Below are positions 40,022 to 49,519 of a stretch of 64,000 bases of DNA, in pieces. The notes under the pieces were generated by a model, which saw only the letters and a program-made list of their open reading frames with translations, did not search any database and was not told where the DNA came from. A program made the translations under genes and the position numbers. Within the stretch, counting starts at the first letter, position 1. Each line of letters begins with the position of its first letter. The DNA comes from Picosynechococcus sp. PCC 7117 (lineage in GTDB: Bacteria > Cyanobacteriota > Cyanobacteriia > Cyanobacteriales > MRBY01). The stretch spans positions 868,001-932,000 of the forward strand of contig NZ_CP016477.1 of the NCBI RefSeq assembly GCF_001693275.1, given 5' to 3'.

Positions 40022-40914
40022 TGAGTGTTACTCCTGTGAATTACGCAACTCCCCTAACGCCGGAAGATACTTTTTCGGATACGGCTCAACTTTCAATTCG
40101 TAATTTGACCAAAGTCTTCCACGGTAAACAAAGTTTATTGGGTAAGGTTACTGGTAAAAAATCGAGAGATTATGTGGCGATCGAGGATATTAGTCTCGAT
40201 ATTGAGCCGAATACGTTTGTTTCGATTATTGGGCCTTCTGGCTGTGGTAAGTCCACTTTGCTGGATATGATTGCGGGTCTTTCGCCTGTTACCTCTGGTG
40301 AGATTCGTCTCAATGGCGTACCGATTACTGGCCCGGGGCCTGACCGGGGTATGGTGTTCCAAAGTTATGCGCTGATGCCTTGGATGACGGTGGAGGAAAA
40401 CCTCTACTTCGCGGTGGAAACGGTTTATCCGGATATGCCGAAAAAGCAGATTAAGCGAACCATCAAAGAACATATTCAGCTCGTGGGTTTAACGGGTGCA
40501 GAGAAAAAGCATCCCCACCAAATTTCGGGTGGTATGAAACAGCGGGTCGGTATTGCCCGTGCTCTGGCGATTAATCCCCAAATTTTATTGATGGATGAGC
40601 CGTTCGGAGCATTGGATGCGCTAACGCGTGGGTTCTTGCAGGATGAGATTGAACGCATCTGGGAGCGGGAACGGAAAACGGTAATCATGATTACCCACAG
40701 TATTGATGAGGCTTTATTGCTTTCTGATCGGATCATTATGATGACCCGTGGCCCGGCTGCTGGTGTGGATGAAATCTTGGATGTGCCTTTCCCTCGTCCT
40801 CGTAATCGTGAGGAGCTGGATCAGTATCCGGAATATCACGATCTGAAGGTTGAAATGGAGAGTCATCTTTCTCGCGAAACCCGCGCGGTTGAGGCAGCAA
40901 GAATTAGTCGTTAA
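40021..40914 (+). CDS. cynD: Cyanate ABC transporter ATP-binding protein
   Basis: 297 residues from ATG 40021. Walker A G-P-S-G-C-G-K-S-T (about 75-83), the signature I-S-G-G-M-K-Q-R, Walker B L-L-M-D-E-P-F-G-A-L-D and the switch His in M-I-T-H-S are all intact. It belongs to the NrtD/SsuB group. It drives transport by CynA/CynB. Longer in-frame starts upstream lie inside cynB and are not needed. Confidence 0.92.
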   Translation: MSVTPVNYATPLTPEDTFSDTAQLSIRNLTKVFHGKQSLLGKVTGKKSRDYVAIEDISLDIEPNTFVSIIGPSGCGKSTLLDMIAGLSPVTSGEIRLNGVPITGPGPDRGMVFQSYALMPWMTVEENLYFAVETVYPDMPKKQIKRTIKEHIQLVGLTGAEKKHPHQISGGMKQRVGIARALAINPQILLMDEPFGALDALTRGFLQDEIERIWERERKTVIMITHSIDEALLLSDRIIMMTRGPAAGVDEILDVPFPRPRNREELDQYPEYHDLKVEMESHLSRETRAVEAARISR

Positions 40915-40970
40915 GCGACATGATTCGATTTGGTTACGTTGTAATTTTGATTTTTTAGAGGATTTAAAGA

Positions 40971-41414
40971 ATGGCAATTTCTGAGGTTACAGAGAAGCTT
41001 TTAGCTGCGAAAAAGGCTGCTGGTATTTCCTTTGCAGATTTGGAAGCGAAAGTCGGTTGTGATGAGGTTTGGATTGCTTCCGTGGTTTACCGTCAGGCCA
41101 GTGCATCTTTAGAAGAAGCAACCAAGATTGTGCAAGCGATTGGGGCGGATGAGTCTCTAATTGAGCCGTTGACAGAATGTCCTTTAAAAGGTTCGCTTGA
41201 GCCTGTTATTCCGACGGATCCTCTCATCTATCGTTTCTACGAAATCATGCAGGTTTACGGTATGCCCATTAAAGCGGTTGTCCATGAGAAATTCGGCGAT
41301 GGCATCATGAGTGCGATTGATTTTTCCATTGATGTTGAGTGCGAAGAAGATCCCAAAGGCGATCGCGTTAAGGTGATCATGTGCGGTAAGTTCTTGCCCT
41401 ACAAGAAATGGTAA
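40971..41414 (+). CDS. cynS: Cyanate hydratase (cyanase)
   Basis: 147 residues. Converts cyanate and bicarbonate to ammonia and CO2 (via carbamate), giving nitrogen and inorganic carbon to the cell. The catalytic residues Arg88, Glu91 and Ser114 keep the spacing of E. coli Arg96, Glu99, Ser122. The N-terminal helix-turn-helix-like bundle and the C-terminal dimerisation part ([15 protein letters not shown]) are complete. AGAGGA upstream of ATG 40971 is the ribosome site. Last gene of the transport unit cynABD-S. Confidence 0.97.
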   Translation: MAISEVTEKLLAAKKAAGISFADLEAKVGCDEVWIASVVYRQASASLEEATKIVQAIGADESLIEPLTECPLKGSLEPVIPTDPLIYRFYEIMQVYGMPIKAVVHEKFGDGIMSAIDFSIDVECEEDPKGDRVKVIMCGKFLPYKKW

Positions 41415-41518
41415 GTAGAGCTCCTGCTATGAATTAATGGCGTTTGCATGGATCGGGGCTGTTAGTGATTGGCTGGCAGCCTCTTTTTTAAACAGAATTT
41501 GTGTTGAGGCTTTGAAAT

Positions 41519-41995
41519 ATGACATCGACTCCAAAAAAGTTAATCCCTCCTTTTGATCGAGAAACGGCGATCGCCAAAGTGCGGATGGCGGAAAATGCGT
41601 GGAATGGTCGCGATCCGGATAAAGTGTGCATGGCCTATACAGAAGATAGTTTTTGGCGCAACCGTGCTGAAATTTTTCAAGGTCGGGAAAATATCCGTGA
41701 ATTTCTGCGCCGCAAGTGGGATAAAGAGCTAAATTATCGTCTCGTCAAAGAAATGTGGGCCTTCGACGAAAACCGGATTGCGGTACGCTTTCAATACGAA
41801 TGGCAGGATGATGCAGGGCAATGGTATCGCGCCTATGGCAATGAAAATTGGGAGTTTGACGAAAATGGTTTAATGCGCCGTCGAGAAGCCAGCATTAACG
41901 ACAAACCCATTGCCGAATCTGAGCGTCGCTTTTTTTGGGATGCCCCTGGCGATCGCCCCCTCGATCATCCCGGATTGATTAATTCCCCTGAATAA
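41519..41995 (+). CDS. NTF2-like protein, DUF1348
   Basis: 158 residues. The blocks [20 protein letters not shown] and F-L-x2-K-W-x-K-E-L-x-Y-R-L-x-K-E are those of DUF1348 in the SnoaL/NTF2 superfamily, a cone-shaped fold that often binds small molecules. No enzymatic function is established. It lies 104 bases after cynS on the same strand and may be part of the cyanate operon; its link to cyanate use is only positional. Confidence 0.85.
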   Translation: MTSTPKKLIPPFDRETAIAKVRMAENAWNGRDPDKVCMAYTEDSFWRNRAEIFQGRENIREFLRRKWDKELNYRLVKEMWAFDENRIAVRFQYEWQDDAGQWYRAYGNENWEFDENGLMRRREASINDKPIAESERRFFWDAPGDRPLDHPGLINSPE

Positions 41996-42147
41996 ATACA
42001 AAATTTCCAGCGTTCCCATCATCTGCAAGCGGTAATTAGCCCATTGATTCACATCAGTCTGAGTTGACTCAATGGGTAACGGCAGCCGAGTGATAGAGTC
42101 AGTCATAATACTCTCTACTGTACTGATGTCGAGGATAATAACGTTTC

Positions 42148-43365
42148 TTGTCTAAACCATTTGCCCAAGAATTAAAACAGCTCCGTCGCCAGCACCAACT
42201 CATTTTAAATGCCGTTGGCGAAGGGGTTTATGGCCTTGATTTAGATGGCAATGTGACCTTTATTAATCCCGCTGCCGCTAAGATGATTGACTGGCCAGTG
42301 ACAGAGTTGGTCGGCAAGTCAATGCATACGGTATTGCACCATTCCCATGTGGATGGTTCGCCCTATCCCCGTGAAGATTGCCCAATTTATGCCGCCCTCA
42401 AAGATGGTAGTACCCATCGCGTGATTTCCGATGTATTTTGGCGCAAAGATGGCACCAGTTTTCCGGTGGAATATATCAGCACCCCCATGAAAGATGAAGA
42501 TGGCACTTTAATTGGGGCTGTTGTCACATTTCAAGATATTAGTCAGCGGCGTTGGGCAGAAAAAATTCTTGAACAGGCCAATGAAGATTTAGAGCAAAAA
42601 ATTCAAGAGCGGACCCAAAAGTTGCAACGAGCCAATCAACAGCTAAGGGAACTTAGCGAAATGCGTTCACGCTTCATCACCATGGTTTGTCATGAATTTC
42701 GTAATCCCCTTAATAACATCACCCTGTCTGTTTCTTCCCTGAAACGTTATGACACCCATCTTTCCTTAGCAGAAAAAGCAGGTTATCTTTCCAGTATTAA
42801 TGCGAATGTTGAGCGCATGACTCAAATCATTGACGATATTTTAGTGATTGGTAGGATTGAAGCCAAAGTTCTAGAAGTTAACCGAACAAAAGTTGATGTA
42901 GTGGCATTTTGCCGTCGGTTATTAGAGGAAGGAGAATTTATTCGTCAGTCTGATCCCATTAAATTGATTTGCCCCAGCCATTCGATTATCACTGAGCTTG
43001 ACGAACGCTTACTCTATTCAATTTTAGGAAATTTACTTGCCAATGCGATTCGCTATACCCACGCGAGTGGCGCAATTACTTTGAGCTTAAGAAAGTGGAA
43101 ACAAATACTAATTATCAAAGTCCAAGATGAAGGGATTGGCATTGCCTTAAAAGATCGAAAATATCTTTTTGAACCGTTTCATCGGGGTTGTAATACCAGT
43201 AATATTCCTGGTACAGGACTAGGGCTAAGTATCGTTAAACAGTTTGTGGATCTCCTTGGAGGCAATATTCATGTGTCCAGCCGAATCAATAAAGGAACGA
43301 CTTTTACTGTGAGATTACCAATGTTTAATAACAGTAAAAACAATATTTCAACTTCCACCAGTTAA
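42148..43365 (+). CDS. PAS-domain sensor histidine kinase
   Basis: 405 residues from TTG 42148, with GAGGA 12 bases upstream; the only nearby ATG (42126) is out of frame. A PAS domain (about 15-130: V-G-E-G-V-Y-G-L-D, then W-R-K-D-G-T-S-F-P-V-E-Y) is followed by a coiled coil, HisKA with phospho-His in C-H-E-F-R-N-P-L, and HATPase with N-L-L-A-N-A-I-R-Y-T, D-E-G-I-G-I and G-T-G-L-G-L-S. No membrane helix, so a cytoplasmic sensor. It closes the cyanate cluster and could pair with the response regulator at 36429. Confidence 0.9.
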   Translation: MSKPFAQELKQLRRQHQLILNAVGEGVYGLDLDGNVTFINPAAAKMIDWPVTELVGKSMHTVLHHSHVDGSPYPREDCPIYAALKDGSTHRVISDVFWRKDGTSFPVEYISTPMKDEDGTLIGAVVTFQDISQRRWAEKILEQANEDLEQKIQERTQKLQRANQQLRELSEMRSRFITMVCHEFRNPLNNITLSVSSLKRYDTHLSLAEKAGYLSSINANVERMTQIIDDILVIGRIEAKVLEVNRTKVDVVAFCRRLLEEGEFIRQSDPIKLICPSHSIITELDERLLYSILGNLLANAIRYTHASGAITLSLRKWKQILIIKVQDEGIGIALKDRKYLFEPFHRGCNTSNIPGTGLGLSIVKQFVDLLGGNIHVSSRINKGTTFTVRLPMFNNSKNNISTSTS

Positions 43366-43430
43366 TTAAAATCAAAAAATATCATCTTGAGTCCATTAAA
43401 AAATATTTCTTGTCAACTCAAGGATTCAAG

Positions 43431-44342
43431 CTAATGATTAGATGTGATTGGGATTAAAGTTTGGCAAAAGCGAAGAATGTGTTCGGCGACGAGGGTTGTT
43501 TGCTCCACATGGGGGAGATGGCCACAATTGGGAATCCAGTGGAGGGTGCTATTGGGTAAGCCCTGTTGAAAGCGATGGGCTGCTTTTGTGCCAAGGATTC
43601 GGTCTTGTTCACCCCAGAGAATTAAGGTGGGTTGCTGGATCTGCTTCAATTTGGGATAAAAAGAGCCATAGCCACCGCCTTTTGTAAATTGAATCAAGGC
43701 TTCCTGCCAGCGATCGCACTGGACATGCATCGCGCCACAGAGCACCGCATCTGTTGTGACTTTTGTTTTATCGAAATAGGCACTCTGGCAAATCTTTCGG
43801 CGGATATTCATGCTCCCTAAAAATTGTGTAGCCCACCGATCCAAAGGCGGTACCATTGCAAAGCGGCTGAGGGGTTTTGGGGCCAGACCAGCACTATCTA
43901 AGAGGACAATTTGCTTGACCGCGTCGGGGTAGCTCAGGGCAAAATCGAGGGCCACCGCCCCACCCATGGAGGCACCAACAATCACTACCGGGCGATTAAT
44001 TTGCTGTTGCCAAAACTGGTAGAGGTGGGTTTTGATGGTTTCTGGGGTAAAGGGAAGCTGTTCTGGTCGCTCCGTAAAACCGAAACTGAGCAAATCCACG
44101 GCCCAAACAGGATGCTGCTGGGCTAATTTGGGCAAAAGATAGCGGTATTCTAAAACTGAGCTATCAAAGCCATGGATGAGGAGAATGTCTTGGTCGCCGC
44201 TGCCCTGTTGGACAAAGCTCGTCAAGATGGGATCTGTCTGAAGCGGAGTGGCGATCGCCACCTGTTGGAGCTGCTGGGCGAGGCGAATCGCATCAAGTTC
44301 CGTAAGCTGATTAACCAGAGGCGGTAAAAAAGAAGGATACAT
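43431..44342 (-). CDS. Alpha/beta hydrolase
   Basis: 303 residues from ATG 44342 (a TTG at 44357 adds five). H-G-F-D-S-S near residue 62 is the oxyanion region; the nucleophile is Ser in V-G-A-S-M-G-G-A; the acid lies in G-E-Q-D-R-I-L-G and the His in C-G-H-L-P-H-V-E. A cytoplasmic hydrolase of unknown substrate, similar to esterase/haloperoxidase-type enzymes common in cyanobacteria. Stands alone on the minus strand. Confidence 0.85.
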   Translation of the reverse strand: MYPSFLPPLVNQLTELDAIRLAQQLQQVAIATPLQTDPILTSFVQQGSGDQDILLIHGFDSSVLEYRYLLPKLAQQHPVWAVDLLSFGFTERPEQLPFTPETIKTHLYQFWQQQINRPVVIVGASMGGAVALDFALSYPDAVKQIVLLDSAGLAPKPLSRFAMVPPLDRWATQFLGSMNIRRKICQSAYFDKTKVTTDAVLCGAMHVQCDRWQEALIQFTKGGGYGSFYPKLKQIQQPTLILWGEQDRILGTKAAHRFQQGLPNSTLHWIPNCGHLPHVEQTTLVAEHILRFCQTLIPITSNH

Positions 44343-44613
44343 AGGGGATTTCAACAAATGCAGCCAAATTGCCTACTTATTGTTACAGGTTTGCCCCTGG
44401 CCTACAAGCAAACGGTGTCCGAGAAAATTTAGGGAGCTAGGGCACGCTCAAGCAAAATTGTATGCTTGGGTAGTTGTGGTTTTTCGACAATAATAGAATA
44501 GTAGGACTTAGTTCCTTAGAGCTCTTTGTGCCAGTTGACATTTCCCAATTTAAGTTACAGCTACCCATTGTGATTCACCTGCCAAAATCTGTCCAAGCTC
44601 CATCAGGATCGTC

Positions 44614-46908
44614 ATGTTCCATTTCCCGCAACCGCCCTTGAAACTATCTCGACGGTTTATCCTCATTATTTTGCTTGCCTTAGCCTATTACGGGACCGCA
44701 GAAATTTCTCGCCAGGTTGCTTCGACCCCCCAATCCGTTACCCCTATATGGCCCCCCGATGGCATTGCCCTGGCAGCAACATTTATCTATGGCTATCAAG
44801 TATTACCAGGGGTATTTCTTGGCTCTTTTTTAGCGAATATTTGGGCTTTTTTTCAGGGGGGAAATCTCAATCAAGCCCTCACTTCAATTGTGCAGGTATT
44901 GGCGATCGCCCTAGGCACCACAAGCGGTATGGGCTTGGGAAAGTACTTACTAGATACCAAAATTCAGCGCAAAAATCCCCTCAAAAAGCTTGACGATCTC
45001 TGCAAATTTCTTCTATTTATCGGTATTTTAACCCCGGCAATCAATGCCACAGCCGGAGTTTTTGCCCTTGCCATCGGCAATACAGTCACTTGGGCAAACT
45101 TTGGAGCATCTTGGTTAACTTGGTGGATTTCTAACGTTTCTGGAATCTACATTTTCACCCCGGCCCTAATTAGTTGGTATGAGCTATTTCAACCACAAAC
45201 CTTAAATCGTCTCATTCAAAAAGCAATTTTCACTTTTAACAAGCTTTATAAAAAGCCTAGTAAACTTGCCTGGAAATTATTGTTTGAAACAAGATTTATT
45301 GAGGCCCTAAGCCTACTCACAATTATTTTGTTAATTAGTTATATTTCTTTTTCTCAAAATTTCCATTTGGAATATATGCTCATTCCCTGTCTGGTGTGGG
45401 CCGTGATTCGTTTTGGTCAATTTGGCGCGACAAATCTTATTTCCCTCGTGACAATGTTAGCGGCACTCGGCACTGTGCGGGGACTGGGTTCCTTTGCCAG
45501 TGAAGATATCAACGAATCTTTACTACGCTTGCAGTTATTCACCGTGGTCATCGTGGTGACTAATTTGAGCTTAATGGCGACTTTACGAGAAAAAAAAGAA
45601 GCCTTTAACAATTTGCGCCAATCTAAACTCCACCTCCAAGAAAAATCATCACAACTTGAACAAAGCAAAATAATCCTGAAAGAAAATGCCTTTTTATTAG
45701 AGCAACAAAACTTAGAGCTCATCGAAGCCAAACAAGCAGCAGAAAATGCGAATCGCACCAAAACGCGGTTTCTGTCTAGTATGAGCCATGAGTTGCGCAC
45801 CCCTTTAAACGCTATTTTAGGGTTAGTGGAACTGCTCAAAGATTCTGATAATTTAGACGAATACGAACGGGGAGATTTACAAACCATCAGTGACTCAGGG
45901 ATTCACCTACTCCATCTCATTGAAGATATTTTAGATATTTCTCGCATTGAAGCGGGAAGAGTCGAACTTCATTTTCAAGAAGTAGATTTTCCAAAATTTC
46001 TCCAAGGGATTAAGGGCATTATTCAAGCGCAAATTAATACCGATGCCATTGAATTCATTTGTGAATTCCCCCCCCAGTTGCCAGCAGTGGTGAGCATTGA
46101 TGAAAAAAAGCTTAAGCAAGTATTGTTAAATCTCTTGCATAATGCGGCGAAATTTACAGAAAAAGGCCAGATTATTTTTCGCTTAAAACTTCATTCTTTT
46201 CCCGATTTGAGTGAGACCTATACATTGCTCAATTTTGAAGTTGAAGACTCTGGGATTGGTATCGAGCCTGATAAGCTCAACTTGATTTTTCTGCCTTTTG
46301 AACAAACTGGTAAAGCCAAATTCAAAACCCAAGGGACTGGTTTGGGTCTCGCCATTAGTCAAGAAATTGTCCGGATGATGGGCGGCAAAATTTCGGTGAC
46401 GAGTCAGCCGGGCGTCGGCAGTAAATTCGAGTTTATGATCTGTACTCAAATTGTCAATAAGCCTAGTGACTCCCTTGAAAAAAAGCAAAATCCTTTGTTT
46501 GTTTTTGATCGAGAGTTGGCGACGAAATTGCCCCTGAAGATCCTCTTAGCGGAAGATAATTTAACGAATCAAAAGGTTGTCGCAAAAATCCTAAAGAATT
46601 TAGGTTATCAGGTGGACATTGTAAGTAATGGTTTAGAAGTCCTAGAGGCAGTTGAACAGCAAATTTATGATGTGATTTTGATGGATATTCAGATGCCTGA
46701 AATGGACGGCTTAGACGCCACCAAAGCATTACTTAAACTAAATTTGGAGCCACATCCCTATGTCATTGCGCTGACGGCCAATGCCATGCAGCATGATCGG
46801 TTGGCTTGTTTGGAGGTTGGGATGGATGATTATATTACCAAGCCTGTGCGGTTGGATTTGTTGGTACAGGCCCTGTGGCGATCGCAATGTTGTCGCCTCG
46901 TATTTTAA
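44614..46908 (+). CDS. MASE1 hybrid histidine kinase
   Basis: 764 residues. MASE1 membrane sensor with eight or so helices (residues 12-325; A-Y-Y-G-T-A-E-I-S, P-I-W-P-P-D-G-I-A), a coiled coil, HisKA with phospho-His in S-M-S-H-E-L-R-T-P-L-N (about 392), HATPase with N-L-L-H-N-A-A-K-F-T and G-T-G-L-G-L-A, then a C-terminal receiver (about 640-755: L-A-E-D-N, phospho-Asp in L-M-D-I-Q-M-P, Lys in I-T-K-P-V). Ligand unknown. It shares MASE1 with the IS-disrupted diguanylate cyclase at 22.5-24.8 kb. Confidence 0.92.
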   Translation: MFHFPQPPLKLSRRFILIILLALAYYGTAEISRQVASTPQSVTPIWPPDGIALAATFIYGYQVLPGVFLGSFLANIWAFFQGGNLNQALTSIVQVLAIALGTTSGMGLGKYLLDTKIQRKNPLKKLDDLCKFLLFIGILTPAINATAGVFALAIGNTVTWANFGASWLTWWISNVSGIYIFTPALISWYELFQPQTLNRLIQKAIFTFNKLYKKPSKLAWKLLFETRFIEALSLLTIILLISYISFSQNFHLEYMLIPCLVWAVIRFGQFGATNLISLVTMLAALGTVRGLGSFASEDINESLLRLQLFTVVIVVTNLSLMATLREKKEAFNNLRQSKLHLQEKSSQLEQSKIILKENAFLLEQQNLELIEAKQAAENANRTKTRFLSSMSHELRTPLNAILGLVELLKDSDNLDEYERGDLQTISDSGIHLLHLIEDILDISRIEAGRVELHFQEVDFPKFLQGIKGIIQAQINTDAIEFICEFPPQLPAVVSIDEKKLKQVLLNLLHNAAKFTEKGQIIFRLKLHSFPDLSETYTLLNFEVEDSGIGIEPDKLNLIFLPFEQTGKAKFKTQGTGLGLAISQEIVRMMGGKISVTSQPGVGSKFEFMICTQIVNKPSDSLEKKQNPLFVFDRELATKLPLKILLAEDNLTNQKVVAKILKNLGYQVDIVSNGLEVLEAVEQQIYDVILMDIQMPEMDGLDATKALLKLNLEPHPYVIALTANAMQHDRLACLEVGMDDYITKPVRLDLLVQALWRSQCCRLVF

Positions 46909-46990
46909 AAGCCTTGTGTTTGCCGATGAACCCCTAGATTTAGCAAAAATCTATACCCCTAGTATTTGTCTTTAGAATAGTAACGACTAA

Positions 46991-48124
<1,134 letters not shown>

Positions 48125-48180
48125 ATCCTCAAAATTGGTAGGGGTTTACCATAGTAAGCCCCCACAGCACGATCAAATTA

Positions 48181-49029
48181 ATGATGACAAACCTTGTTTT
48201 AACGAAAGAAACCCTCTGTTTTGGCGGCAAAGTGCAGTATTACCAGCACAATTCCGAGGTGTGCGGTGTACCGATGAATTTTGCGGTATTTGTGCCGCCC
48301 CAAGCCGAAACTCGACCCATACCAACCCTCTATTACTTATCAGGTTTGACCTGTACTGAGGAAAATTTCACCACGAAGGCGGGCGCCCAAAAATATGCCG
48401 CAGACTATGGCTTAATGCTCGTGGCCCCCGACACCAGCCCCCGCAATACGGGCATCGCCGACGAGGATAAAGATTGGGATCTTGGCAGTGGCGCCGGTTT
48501 CTATGTGGATGCAACCCAACAGCCCTGGGCAAACCATTACCAAATGTACAGTTACATCATCGAGGAACTGCCCCAACTCATCGAAGCGAACTTTTCCGTG
48601 ACGGCGAAACGGGGAATTTTTGGCCATTCCATGGGAGGTCACGGGGCGCTCGTTTGTGCCCTCCGGCAGCCTGATTTCTACCAGTCGGTTTCCGCCTTTG
48701 CGCCGATTGTTGCGCCGAGTCAGTGCCCCTGGGGAGAAAAAGCGTTTACTGCTTATCTGGGCACGGATAAAACCCTCTGGGAAAATTATGATGCGACGGC
48801 TCTCTTACAAAAAAATGGCCCTTTAAAGTACCCAATCCTGGTGGATCAAGGCAGCGCCGATGGTTTTTTGGAGAAACAATTACTGACAGAAAAATTGGCG
48901 ATCACCTGTGAAAAAGTCGGTCAACCCCTCACCCTCCGCTACCAAGACGGCTATGACCACAGCTATTTTTTCATTGCCACTTTTATGCTTGACCATGTCC
49001 GGCACCATGCCCAATTCCTGATTGGCTAA
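48181..49029 (+). CDS. fghA: S-formylglutathione hydrolase
   Basis: 282 residues. Hydrolyses S-formylglutathione to formate and glutathione, the second step of formaldehyde removal. Nucleophile Ser in G-H-S-M-G-G-H-G-A (about residue 146), acid in D-Q-G-S-A-D, His in D-H-S-Y-F-F. It follows frmA by 56 bases, a likely operon. Its last 34 codons lie in a 264-base direct repeat, a second copy of which stands 3.2 kb downstream. Confidence 0.95.
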   Translation: MMTNLVLTKETLCFGGKVQYYQHNSEVCGVPMNFAVFVPPQAETRPIPTLYYLSGLTCTEENFTTKAGAQKYAADYGLMLVAPDTSPRNTGIADEDKDWDLGSGAGFYVDATQQPWANHYQMYSYIIEELPQLIEANFSVTAKRGIFGHSMGGHGALVCALRQPDFYQSVSAFAPIVAPSQCPWGEKAFTAYLGTDKTLWENYDATALLQKNGPLKYPILVDQGSADGFLEKQLLTEKLAITCEKVGQPLTLRYQDGYDHSYFFIATFMLDHVRHHAQFLIG

Positions 49030-49192
49030 ATGTTTTCGCCGAACCTGTTCCATAATGGGAACATCAGTTTAGGTGTGAGCCAAGCATTACAGAGATTATG
49101 ATTGGGCAGTTACTCGATGGCCGCTATCGCATCGTCAAATCCTTGGCGGCGGGAGGCTTTGGGCAAACCTTTATCGCCGAGAACATTAAACA
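48929..49192 (+). repeat. 264-bp direct repeat, proximal copy (fghA end + kinase start)
   Basis: Matches 52100-52363 with seven mismatches and no gaps. It covers the last third-codons of fghA, the 68-base spacer and the first 95 bases of a Ser/Thr kinase gene. It is joined to an intact fghA but a broken kinase. Confidence 0.93.
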
Positions 49193-49217
49193 GCAACTCA
49201 CTGTTCACATATCCTGA
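49098..49217 (+). pseudogene. Ser/Thr kinase, 5' fragment
   Basis: A 39-codon remnant: M-I-G-Q-L-L-D-G-R-Y-R-I-V, then the glycine loop A-G-G-F-G-Q-T-F-I-A-E. It matches the start of the intact kinase at 52269 and stops soon after the repeat boundary, where unrelated sequence begins. Confidence 0.9.
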
Positions 49218-49267
49218 TTAAGCCAAAACTTTATAAGATTGGTGTAAGTGTTCTCCCGTTGTTATGA

Positions 49268-49432
49268 CCATTTGTCAGCCCCCAACAAGTCCTCAAAAAC
49301 CGTTATCGTATCGATGCAAGCTTGACCCCCAGCGGCTGTGGGCTGACCTACCGCGCCTTTAATCTCGAAAAAAATCAACCCGTCGCGATTAAAACTCTCA
49401 ACCGTCATCTCCACGGCGATCGCCTAAAGTGA
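49268..49432 (+). pseudogene. Second Ser/Thr kinase fragment (N-lobe)
   Basis: An open stretch without a start codon that reads V-L-K-N-R-Y-R-I-D, S-G-C-G-L-T-Y-R-A-F and P-V-A-I-K-T-L-N, ending L-K-stop. This is the N-terminal lobe of another kinase, with the ATP-binding Lys in V-A-I-K. It is not the same gene as 49098-49217 or 49520. The reading is truncated on both sides. Confidence 0.75.
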
Positions 49433-49519
49433 TCGCATTTTTTTGTTTAAAATTGTCAGAATACACCACGAAAATTCTGTAAGTTTCACTGTTTTCCAAT
49501 CCCAGCAAGTTCTTACACC

